Positions 7,847-16,900 of a stretch of DNA of 64,000 nucleotides are shown here, piece by piece; positions within the stretch are counted from its first letter, which is position 1; every line of letters begins with the position of its first letter. A program made the position numbers and the translations under genes. The stretch is from Parapedobacter koreensis (GTDB lineage Bacteria; Bacteroidota; Bacteroidia; Sphingobacteriales; Sphingobacteriaceae), in NCBI RefSeq assembly GCF_900109365.1, contig NZ_FNZR01000011.1, positions 62,001 to 126,000 on the forward strand, written 5' to 3'. The notes under the pieces were generated by a model, which was not told the DNA's origin, made no database searches, and saw only the letters and a program-made list of their open reading frames with translations.

Positions 7847-9108
7847 TGGGAATCCGCGCGTTGAAACTTTCGCACCCGGCGAAATCGTTGAATGGAACCG
7901 TACGCCTTACGGGTTCCAAAAGCGAAAGTAACCGGGCGTTGATTATCCAGGCCCTGAGCGGTGGTAAAGTTCGCATTGAAAACTTATCGTCTGCCGCAGA
8001 CACTGTTACCCTGCAACATGCCTTGGACACTGTTGTGGCTGGTCGGCTTGCCGATGGCGAGGCGCAGCAGACGGTCGTTGATATTGGCCCGGCAGGTACA
8101 GCCATGCGGTTTCTGACTGCCTACCTGTCCATTACCGAAGGCCACTACCTGCTTACCGGGAGCGAACGGATGAAACAACGCCCTATCGGCATATTGGTAG
8201 ATGCACTAAACGTACTCGGTGCCGATGTCCAATATGCGGAGGCAACGGGCTATCCCCCGCTTGCTATCCAGGGCGGATTCAAGCAGCAAACTGCCCATAT
8301 ACGGGTAAAAGGTGATGTCAGCAGCCAGTATTTATCAGCACTCCTGCTCATCGCCGCTACCCTGCCCCAAGGCATAAACTTGCAAATTGAAGGCGAGCTG
8401 ACTTCACGGCCGTACCTCACCATGACATTGGATATGCTGGCCGAGGCGGGGATTCGGCACCAATGGGAGGCCGATACCATCTCCATTCATCCCCAGGTGG
8501 CATCGCCCTGCCAATTGATCATCGAGCCGGACTGGAGCGCAGCTTCTTATTGGTACGCCATGGCGGCATTGGCCGAAGAGGCAAACCTGTTTTTGCCCAA
8601 CCTGAAAAGCAGCAGCTTACAGGGAGATGCTGCCATCGTAGACATCATGGCACACTTTGGCGTAGCCTCTTCGTTTGAAGCTGGCGGGCTACGCATCCAA
8701 AAAACCACCACACATTCCGAAAAGGAGCTGTTTGACTTTAAAGAATGCCCGGATTTGGCGCAAACGGTGATTGTTTGCGCTGCGGCACTACGACGTGATT
8801 GCGCTTTTACCGGACTCCATACCCTCAAAATCAAGGAAACTGACCGCATCGCGGCCTTGCAAAATGAACTGGGAAAATTCGGAGTTAAACTGGTGGAAGA
8901 CGGGGCGATATATCACCTGCAAACCAAAGGGCTGTGCAATCCCGAACAACTTGCATTTGACACGTACGAAGATCACCGCATGGCCATGGCTTTCGCACCC
9001 CTTGCACTGATATTCAATCAAGTGCAAATTAATGAGCCTAATGTGGTAGAAAAATCCTATCCCGATTTCTGGAAACATTTGAAAGAACAGGGATTTGTTA
9101 TATCTTAG
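7846..9108 (+). CDS. aroA: 3-phosphoshikimate 1-carboxyvinyltransferase (EPSP synthase)
   Basis: A 420-residue EPSP synthase joining shikimate 3-phosphate and phosphoenolpyruvate. Near the N-terminus, RLTGSKSESNRALIIQAL carries the substrate-binding Lys/Ser/Arg set. GPAGTAMRFLTAYL corresponds to the PEP-binding G-x-A-G-T-x-x-R region, GDVSSQYLSALLLIA to the conserved SSQ loop, and the C-terminal KETDRIAALQNELGKFG and YEDHRMAMAFA are typical. The pattern is of the AroA group found in Bacteroidota rather than the canonical E. coli sequence; I cannot judge glyphosate sensitivity. It starts on the last base of the preceding stop codon. Confidence 0.95.
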   Translation: MGIRALKLSHPAKSLNGTVRLTGSKSESNRALIIQALSGGKVRIENLSSAADTVTLQHALDTVVAGRLADGEAQQTVVDIGPAGTAMRFLTAYLSITEGHYLLTGSERMKQRPIGILVDALNVLGADVQYAEATGYPPLAIQGGFKQQTAHIRVKGDVSSQYLSALLLIAATLPQGINLQIEGELTSRPYLTMTLDMLAEAGIRHQWEADTISIHPQVASPCQLIIEPDWSAASYWYAMAALAEEANLFLPNLKSSSLQGDAAIVDIMAHFGVASSFEAGGLRIQKTTTHSEKELFDFKECPDLAQTVIVCAAALRRDCAFTGLHTLKIKETDRIAALQNELGKFGVKLVEDGAIYHLQTKGLCNPEQLAFDTYEDHRMAMAFAPLALIFNQVQINEPNVVEKSYPDFWKHLKEQGFVIS

Positions 9109-9117
9109 CCCGATTGT

Positions 9118-9176
9118 TAAAAGTCAGGAGTCTAATGTCTGTTGTCTAACATCTAATATCTAACGGCTAATATCTA
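9118..9176 (+). repeat. Degenerate TCTAAT-type spacer repeat
   Basis: The spacer between aroA and aroC is built from imperfect copies of a short unit: GTCTAATGTCT, GTCTAACATCTAATATCT, AACGGCTAATATCT. A near-identical composition recurs at 61085-61135. No hairpin or promoter stands out inside it. Confidence 0.6.
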
Positions 9177-9182
9177 AAAAAA

Positions 9183-10286
9183 ATGGCAGGAAACTCTTTT
9201 GGCGACGTATTCCGTATTACCACTTTTGGCGAATCGCACGGGGAGGCAATCGGTGTGATCATCGATGGTTGCCCGCCGAATATCGCTATTGACACGGCGT
9301 TTATCCAATCCGAGCTGGACAAGCGGCGTCCGGGACAATCCAAAATAACCACCCAGCGGAAAGAAAGTGATATCGCCAAGATATTGTCCGGCGTATTCGA
9401 GGGTAAAACCACCGGCATGCCTTTAGCCATGGTAATCCCCAATGAGGACCAACGTTCTAAGGACTATTCGCACATTCAAGACAAATACCGCCCATCCCAC
9501 GCAGATTACACGTACCAAATGAAGTACGGTATCCGCGACTATCGCGGTGGTGGGCGCTCGTCAGCCCGTGAGACGGCTGCCCGAGTGGCTGCTGGTGCCA
9601 TCGCGAAAAGTTTGCTCGCCCAACAGGGAATCCACATTTTTGCGCATGTTTCCGGCGTGGGCAAAATCGAAGCACCTAACCTGACGTCTGCTGATATCGA
9701 CGAGCTTGTAACCATGCGCGAAAACAATATCGTACGGTGTGCCGACCCCGCCACGGCAAATGAAATGATCGATTTCATCGATAGCATACGCAAAGCCGGT
9801 GACACCGTGGGCGGCCGTATCAGTGCTATTATCCAAGGGGTGCCTGTAGGCTTGGGTGAGCCGGTATTCGACAAGCTGCATGCCGACTTGGCCAAAGCCA
9901 TGATGGGCATCAATGCGGTACACGGGTTTGAATACGGGTCGGGGTTCGCCGGGTCGGAAATGCAGGGTTCTGAGCACAATGACATCTTTGTCAATCCGGA
10001 CAATGATGCCGCCAAGCTGCAAACATTGACAAACTTCTCCGGCGGTATCCAAGGGGGTATTGCCAACGGGATGGACATCACCTTCCGGGTGGCGTTCAAA
10101 CCTGTAGCGACCATCATGCGCTCCCAACAAACCATTAACCAGGCAGGGGAAACTACAGAAATCACGGGAAAGGGCAGGCATGATCCGTGCGTAGTGCCCC
10201 GTGCCGTCGTTATTGTTGAAGCCATGGCCGCATTAGTCATCGCTGACCATTTACTTAGACACCAAAGCTATCATGCAACAAAATAA
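9183..10286 (+). CDS. aroC: Chorismate synthase
   Basis: A 367-residue chorismate synthase, which eliminates phosphate from EPSP with reduced FMN as cofactor. Signatures in order: [19 protein letters not shown] at the N-terminus, [33 protein letters not shown] near residue 120, and [20 protein letters not shown] near the C-terminus. Length and motifs are standard. Its 3' end overlaps the start of the ROK-family gene by 14 bases, so the kinase is likely co-expressed with the aromatic genes. Confidence 0.96.
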   Translation: MAGNSFGDVFRITTFGESHGEAIGVIIDGCPPNIAIDTAFIQSELDKRRPGQSKITTQRKESDIAKILSGVFEGKTTGMPLAMVIPNEDQRSKDYSHIQDKYRPSHADYTYQMKYGIRDYRGGGRSSARETAARVAAGAIAKSLLAQQGIHIFAHVSGVGKIEAPNLTSADIDELVTMRENNIVRCADPATANEMIDFIDSIRKAGDTVGGRISAIIQGVPVGLGEPVFDKLHADLAKAMMGINAVHGFEYGSGFAGSEMQGSEHNDIFVNPDNDAAKLQTLTNFSGGIQGGIANGMDITFRVAFKPVATIMRSQQTINQAGETTEITGKGRHDPCVVPRAVVIVEAMAALVIADHLLRHQSYHATK

Positions 10287-11130
10287 TCCTTACGTAATCG
10301 CTTCCGATATTGGAGGCACCCACATCACCGCAGCGCTGGTAGACACACAGCAATGGCTCGTTATTGAAGATTCCATTTGCAGGTATCACGTAGATTCGCA
10401 TGCCGATGCTAAATCGATTTTATCGGCCTGGGCAACACCTTTTCAGGAAGTCATACGCAGCTATCCGGATTTGCCCGCGCGCATCGGTATTGCGATGCCC
10501 GGCCCATTCGATTACGAAGGAGGCATCTCCCGCATGCGAGACCAAGATAAATACGACAACCTGTATGGGATGGATATCCGTGGTGCATTGGCTGAGCGGA
10601 CAGGCGTTGAAGGCCCAAATATTCGTTTTATCAACGATGCGGCCGCATTTTTACAGGGTGAGGTTTTCGCCGGAAAACACAATGGCCACGCCAAAATGCT
10701 GGGCATCACCTTGGGTACCGGTCTGGGTAGCGCCGTGTGGGAACAAGGGAAAAATGCGGTGGATGCCGACTTATGGAAAACGCCCTACCTGGATAGCAAC
10801 ATGGAGGAACATTTGGTGACACGGTGGTTTGTACGCCGTACAGCACAGGAAGGTGTGAAGGTCACCGGCCTCCGTGAATTACTCCAACTACGCGAACAAC
10901 ACGCTTTCGTGGATGACATACTGGCCGAATACAGCCATCATTTGTTCGACTTCATGCAGTTCTTTAGTGAAAAAGAAGCAACCAACAAATTCATTATCGG
11001 TGGCAACATTGCTAAAGCTTGGGCTATTTTTTATGGATTCAATTCCGATGGATTTGACCAATTTGACATCCACATCAGCCAATTGGGCGAACATGCGGCA
11101 TTGATTGGCGCTGCAGCAATATTTGCATAA
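10273..11130 (+). CDS. ROK-family sugar kinase-like protein
   Basis: A 285-residue protein of the ROK/glucokinase superfamily. It has the phosphate-binding loop [15 protein letters not shown], the catalytic [11 protein letters not shown] segment, and [16 protein letters not shown]. The cysteine-rich zinc motif (CxCGxxGCxE) of classical ROK proteins is absent, and the chain is shorter than usual in that area, so it belongs to a divergent branch. It probably phosphorylates a hexose or amino sugar with ATP; the substrate is not readable. It overlaps aroC by 14 bases, which may be simple operon packing rather than a functional link. It ends 32 bases before the convergent dehydrogenase gene. Confidence 0.82.
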   Translation: MQQNNPYVIASDIGGTHITAALVDTQQWLVIEDSICRYHVDSHADAKSILSAWATPFQEVIRSYPDLPARIGIAMPGPFDYEGGISRMRDQDKYDNLYGMDIRGALAERTGVEGPNIRFINDAAAFLQGEVFAGKHNGHAKMLGITLGTGLGSAVWEQGKNAVDADLWKTPYLDSNMEEHLVTRWFVRRTAQEGVKVTGLRELLQLREQHAFVDDILAEYSHHLFDFMQFFSEKEATNKFIIGGNIAKAWAIFYGFNSDGFDQFDIHISQLGEHAALIGAAAIFA

Positions 11131-11151
11131 TATATCAAGGCCCGCTACGTC

Positions 11152-11182
11152 ATTGCCCCCCTTCAAAACAAGGCGGGGTAAT
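11152..11182. terminator. Imperfect hairpin between convergent genes
   Basis: ATTGCCCCCCTT (11152-11163) can pair with AAGGCGGGGTAAT (11170-11182) with two imperfections. It spans the stop codon of the E1 dehydrogenase gene, just after the ROK gene. There is no good T-run on either side, so activity is uncertain. Confidence 0.35.
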
Positions 11183-13580
11183 CCGCTGGATTAGCCTCGT
11201 GCATGATGGCATATACCGCTTCGATAACATCGTCGGCAGAAGGTTTGGAAAAATAATCGCCATCTGAGCCATATGGCGGGCGATGTGCTTTGGCCGTCAA
11301 GGTACGGGGTTGCCCGTCTAAGTGGTAATAGCCATTTTGCTCTTCGAGAACCTGCTGTAAGATAAAAGCAGAAGCTCCTCCGGGCACGTCCTCATCCACC
11401 ACGAGCAGCCGGTTGGTTTTGCTAAGCGATAGTGCACATAAGTGATCTTCATCAAAGGGTTGCAACGTCTGCGGATCGACGATCTCGACGGAGATGCCAA
11501 GTTTTTCAAGCTCAGCAGAAGCTTCCTGTACCACGCGTAGGGTAGATCCGTAGGAAACCACGGTTACATCACGGCCTTCTTTTATCACCTCTGCCTTTCC
11601 CAACGGTACGGTAAATTCGCCCACATTATCCGGCATACGCTCTTTGAGCCGGTACCCATTGAGGCACTCAATAACAATCGCCGGTTCATCGGCGCGGAGC
11701 AACGTGTTGTACATGCCTGCAGCTTGGGTCATATTACGGGGTACGCATACGTGGATACCCCGTAGGGATCCCAATATCATGCTCATGGGTGATCCGGAAT
11801 GCCAGATACCTTCCAGTCGATGCCCACGGGTACGGATAATGAGTGGCGCTTTCTGGCCGCCCTTTGTACGGTAGCTGAGACTGGCTAAATCATCCGTCAA
11901 CACCGTGAGGCCATACACCAAATAATCCAGGTACTGGATCTCAGCAATGGGGCGCAGCCCGCGCATGGCCAATCCCATCCCCTGTCCGATGATGGCTGAC
12001 TCCCGGATACCGGTATCAAAAATGCGGTGTTCGCCATACTTGGCTTGCAACCCGGCAAACCCTTGGTTTACGTCACCGATTTTCCCCACGTCCTCACCGA
12101 AGGCTACCAAGCGGTTATCTCGCGCAAAATTAGCGTCAAAACACGCATTGAGTACTTCCCGGCCGTCTACCACCTGGCTCTCAGCACCATATTCCGGAAG
12201 TACCGTGGTCACGTGCTTCGGTGCTTCAACGGTATCAGAAAACAAATGGGAGTTATACCGATCGGCGTTGATTTGTTGTTTCTGCGCATACCATGCCAGC
12301 AAAGCGGATTTCTCTGCACTTTGTTTTCCCCGCAATAGCCGGATGACACGCCGTACGGCACTATATACTTCCTTAAGTGACGGCTCGCTGAGCGACTTCA
12401 ACTCGTTGAGCAGGATTTGTACAGTCTCATCCGTAATGGCTGCCAATAAGGCGATTGCTTCGTCTACGTCTTTTCTCAAGGTTTTTGTATACGCTGTCCA
12501 TGCCCGTTTCTGTTCGCTACGTACACTTTCTTTTACCGAACGCTCAATTTCAACCAACTCGTTTTCATTGGCAATGCCCGATTCGATCATCCACGCCCGC
12601 ATCTTGATGATGCAATCGTGTTCCTGCTCCCAGGCCAGCCGTTCCTTGGACTTATAACGTTCGTGTGAGCCGGATGATGAGTGACCTTGGGGTTGGGTCA
12701 TTTCCGTCACGTGGATGAGTACAGGGATATGATGCTCCCGGCTAATCGCCGCTGCGCGTTCGTAGGTCTCGCACAAGCCCGGGTAGTCCCAGCCCTTTAC
12801 CTTGAAAATCTCAAATCCTGCCCCATTTTCATCCTGCTGGAATCCTTTAAGCACTTCCGAGATATCTGCCTTGGTAGTCTGTACCTCGTTTGGCACTGAA
12901 ATGCCATACCCATCATCCCATATCGAAATCACCGTCGGGATCTGCCGTACCCCTGCGGCATTCACGGCCTCAAGGAATACACCTTCGGATGTTGAGGCAT
13001 TGCCCACGGTTCCGAAAGCAACTTCATTGCCATTGTTGGAAAAGGTATTCATGCCGATCAAGCCGGGATTATTGCGGTACATTTTTGAAGCCAATCCGAA
13101 GCCCAGCAGACGCGGCATCTGCCCCCCTGTGGTGGAAATATCAGAAGCCGAATTTTTCATGAGCGTCTGATCAACCCATCTCCCTTCAGGTGTGACCATC
13201 CGTGTCGCAAAGTGGCTGTTCATCTGCCTCCCAGCAGAAGATGGATCAGCGTCTACATCGGGATGAGCATATAGTTGAGAAAAAAATTGGTAAACCGACA
13301 CGATACCTGCGGCAAACATAAAGGTCTGGTCGCGGTAATAGCCCGAACGCCAATCGCCAAGCTGAAATACCTTCGCCATGGCAATTTGTGCCAATTCTTT
13401 GCCATCCCCAAAAACACCGAATTTGGCTTTGCCGGTAAGCACCTCCTTGCGGCCAAGCAAACTCACAAATCTGCTTTTGGCTGCTAGCTGATAATCCGCC
13501 ATGACGATGCTCCTGAAATCGTCAAAACTGAGTTTGTCATAAGTGGGGTGTTCGCTTTGTTTAATATGGGTATCCGACAT
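11163..13580 (-). CDS. 2-oxoacid dehydrogenase E1, fused alpha and beta subunits
   Basis: An 805-residue thiamine-diphosphate enzyme in which E1-alpha and E1-beta are one chain. The N-terminal alpha half has the cofactor region from FGTVGNASTSEG to WDDGYGIS and the loop QGHSSSGSHERYKSK near residue 300. The beta half begins about residue 465 with REVLNACFDANFARD and includes FGEDVGKIGDVNQGF, FDTGIRESAIIGQGMG and the transketolase C-terminal part (DVTVVSYGSTLRVVQEA, VVDEDVPGGASAFILQ). It would decarboxylate a 2-oxoacid, most likely branched-chain (2-oxoisovalerate type), and pass the acyl group to a lipoyl E2 encoded elsewhere. It stands alone, convergent to the aromatic operon. A minus-strand TACTTTTG (13607-13600) is a plausible -7 element, but no -33 TTG is seen. 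Confidence 0.9.
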   Translation of the reverse strand: MSDTHIKQSEHPTYDKLSFDDFRSIVMADYQLAAKSRFVSLLGRKEVLTGKAKFGVFGDGKELAQIAMAKVFQLGDWRSGYYRDQTFMFAAGIVSVYQFFSQLYAHPDVDADPSSAGRQMNSHFATRMVTPEGRWVDQTLMKNSASDISTTGGQMPRLLGFGLASKMYRNNPGLIGMNTFSNNGNEVAFGTVGNASTSEGVFLEAVNAAGVRQIPTVISIWDDGYGISVPNEVQTTKADISEVLKGFQQDENGAGFEIFKVKGWDYPGLCETYERAAAISREHHIPVLIHVTEMTQPQGHSSSGSHERYKSKERLAWEQEHDCIIKMRAWMIESGIANENELVEIERSVKESVRSEQKRAWTAYTKTLRKDVDEAIALLAAITDETVQILLNELKSLSEPSLKEVYSAVRRVIRLLRGKQSAEKSALLAWYAQKQQINADRYNSHLFSDTVEAPKHVTTVLPEYGAESQVVDGREVLNACFDANFARDNRLVAFGEDVGKIGDVNQGFAGLQAKYGEHRIFDTGIRESAIIGQGMGLAMRGLRPIAEIQYLDYLVYGLTVLTDDLASLSYRTKGGQKAPLIIRTRGHRLEGIWHSGSPMSMILGSLRGIHVCVPRNMTQAAGMYNTLLRADEPAIVIECLNGYRLKERMPDNVGEFTVPLGKAEVIKEGRDVTVVSYGSTLRVVQEASAELEKLGISVEIVDPQTLQPFDEDHLCALSLSKTNRLLVVDEDVPGGASAFILQQVLEEQNGYYHLDGQPRTLTAKAHRPPYGSDGDYFSKPSADDVIEAVYAIMHEANPADYPALF

Positions 13581-13915
13581 AATTAAATTGCGTTTGCTCC
13601 AAAAGTAGGAAAAATATGTTTTTTTAAAAGCGACATTGACTTTTAAATTCAGGTGCGTTTACTGGTTTTGGCAAAATCGGCCGTTATTATTGCCAGGAAA
13701 CTCAGACCTAATTGGCTATGTTTAAGTTTCCAATTACTATAAATAACGTCAACTACGGTAAAAGATTGTAACCGCTGCGATTTTGTGGATTGATTTTTGC
13801 TTTTTTTTGAATCTGAAAAGATTTAAGCATCTTCGCTAAACCTTTTGAAAGGCATTGCTGTTTATCGTACTAAGGAAAGCTAAAGGTTGAATAAAGCTAA
13901 AACTACAAATATACA
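13581..13915. other. 335-base divergent intergenic region
   Basis: This gap separates the E1 dehydrogenase gene (minus) and tamB (plus). It is A+T-rich with several T-runs. A possible -7 element for the dehydrogenase gene lies at 13600-13607 on the minus strand. I see no clear plus-strand TAnnTTTG promoter for tamB, no hairpin with a T-run and no small ORF worth reporting. Confidence 0.5.
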
Positions 13916-16900
13916 TTGAATAAGTTCGGTCGGATAGCCATTAAAACACTCCTTTGGATTATTGGGAGTATCATTGGATTGGTATTGCTCATTTTTGTAT
14001 TGATACGTATCCCTGCTGTCCAGAATTATGTCGTACAGAAGGTGACAACCTACCTGGAGAATAAGATAAAAACACCCGTACGGATCGCACGTGTGCGTAT
14101 TGATTTACCCAAAATGCTGGTGCTTGAGGACATATACTTCGCGGATCAGTCTGGAGATACTCTTCTTGCCGGTGAAAAATTGCGGGTAGACATCAGCATG
14201 CTGAAGCTCTTGAAAAATACGGTCGAAATCGGCCGTATCGATTTGCAGGGGATTACTGCCAAAATAAACCGGACGCTTCCCGATAGTGCATTTAACTTTG
14301 ATTACATCATCAATGCTTTCGTAACCGAACAGGCAGAACCGACCCAGCCGGATAGTACCGCCCCGATGAAATTCGACATCGACCGGGTAAACCTCAACCG
14401 CATCCGATTCCTTTACCGCGACGAGGTGATGGGCATGGCGGCGGAGGTCAACCTCAACCACCTGGATACCCGCATCGAGACGTTTGATTTGGCGGACAAT
14501 ATGCACTTTGGCATCCCCCGTATCAACATCAATGGCCTGCAAGGTTCGGTCAGGCAATGGGCAGTCGCCCAACCGGAGGAAACGCCTGATGCGGCAGATT
14601 TTGGTATTACGGATACGGCGGAGACTTCGTTGCTGCCTGAGCTGGACTTCGAAACGTTTAACCTCGCTGACATTGACTTTGCGTACGTGGATGAGGCCGG
14701 CGCGATGGATACCCGCTTCCGGATTAATAAACTGCTGGCCCGGCTTAATAAGCTGGATCTGAATGGTGAATTTGTCGACATCCGCGAAATTGACTTGGAC
14801 GGTTCGGACTCGCGTGTATTTTTTGGGCAGACAGCCAAATCCACTACTGCCAGCACCTCATCGGGCGAACCCGTTAATTGGCAAGTACAAGCGACCGCCA
14901 TACGGATAGCCAATACCAATTTTGCGTTTGAAGACGCCAACCAGCCGCGCATCGCCAAAGGCTTTGACTACGGAAATATCGGTATTACAGGCTTTGAGGG
15001 GGAACTGACCGACTTGCACTATTCCGCGGATACCATCAGCGGCCGCGTAGCGGGATTAAAAGCCCGTGATCACAGCGGCTTCGTACTGAATCGCTTGCAG
15101 GCCGACTTTACCTATACCAACCAAGGTGCCGAATTGGAAGATCTGTATGCGGAAACACCGCATACGCTTTTCCGCGATTACATCAAGATAGCCTACCCCT
15201 CGCTGGAAACCATTACCGAACAGTTGGGCAGCATACAGGTGACGGCCGATATCAAGGAAAGCCACTTGGGAATGGAAGATGTGCTGTATTTTGTACCCGA
15301 CTTGGATACCATGGCGATCATGAAACCGCTCTGGCCGGTCACCTTCCATATCAATACGGAAATCGATGGCAGATTGGATGACCTCCAAATCGCCTCCCTC
15401 CGGTTGACTACGCTTGACAAAACCCGCATCGTGGCACGCGCGCATATCAAAGGATTGCCCGATGTCGAAAGGCTGGATGTTGATCTTGACCTACAGGAAT
15501 TGGTAACGGGAAAGGCAGACCTGGATCGGTTGATTGCGCCAAGCCTCCTGCCAGACAGCATCAGCCTCCCGGCCGATATTCGGCTCGCGGGCTCATTCAA
15601 TGGCGGCCTGAACAGCTTCCAAACGGATATGCGACTAAAAACCACCATGGGCAGTGCCAGTGTGGATGCCGACTACCGCATCAACAGCCGGACACGGGAT
15701 ACCGTATACGATGCCCAGGTAAGCATCTCGGATATCGATATCGGCCAACTGATGAAGATGGATTCGGTAGTGGGCAAGGTGTCGCTTGCGGCACATGCCA
15801 AAGGTACGGGGCTCGATCCGGCGACGGCCGTTGCGGATATCCAGGCCGAACTCATCAGCCTCGAAGCAATGGGCTACGAATACACCAACATCGGCATCAA
15901 CGCAACGGCAAAAAATGGTGACATTAACGCATCCATAACCAGCGATGATACCAACATCGATTTTGATCTGGATGCACATGCCGACATGCGGGGCCAATAC
16001 CCGAGGGTAAACGTCAACCTGATGGTGGATAGCATCAACTTAAAAAATCTTGGCCTGATGCAGGATGAATTCCGCTATCACGGCCGCCTTGTGGCTGATC
16101 TGGAAACTGCTGATATCGACCACTTAAATGGAACAGTAGACATCGTAAACTCGTCCATTGCCTATAACGACGAACGCTATATGCTGGATACCGTGAGGCT
16201 GCGGGCCGTCGCGCAGGACTCGTCCAATATGCTGCAATTGCGGTCGGAGTTTCTAAATGCACACATGGTGGGCAATTTCAAATTGAGCGAATTGGGCGCT
16301 TCCGTGCAGGACATTGTTGCCGTGTATTACCAACCAGATTCAATAGCGCCCACCTTTACGTATTCGCCGCAACAGTTTGATTTCAGTGCCCAATTTACGC
16401 GTTCCCGGTTTATCCAAGGACTGCTGCCCGATCTCACGGAAATGCAGGATGTACTGCTGGATGGTTCATTCAACAGCGACGAAAAATTACTGCTTGCCAA
16501 AGTGACTGCTCCGCGCGTCGTATATGCGGGCACCACGATAGACAATGTCGGCCTGGATATCAATACCTACGACAGTACCTTATACTACAACGCGCTCATC
16601 AATCGGATTGGCGTGGGCAATATTGAGCTTATCAATACCTTGTTCAGCGGCACCGTGGTCAAAAATCAGCTTGACTTCGGCCTGTGGATTAAAGATGATG
16701 CGGATAAAGAACGCTACCACCTTGGTATGGCCCTCAAGGTAGATGCGAGAAACTTCCTGTTCAACCTGCGGGAAGATGGACTCATGCTGAATTATGAGCA
16801 ATGGCGGGTAAATCCTGAAAATGTCATCCTATTCGGCAGTGATGGGCTCCGGGCGCACCAATTTGTGCTGAGCAATGAGGGCCAGGAAATGGCCGTACAA

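Noticed and set aside
9539-10240. Long open frame (233 codons) antisense to aroC
   Set aside because: It has no recognisable family and lies wholly within the strongly conserved aroC coding sequence; codon bias of aroC explains it.
11947-12657. 236-codon frame antisense to the E1 dehydrogenase gene
   Set aside because: Serine-rich shadow of a well-supported gene with conserved thiamine-diphosphate motifs.
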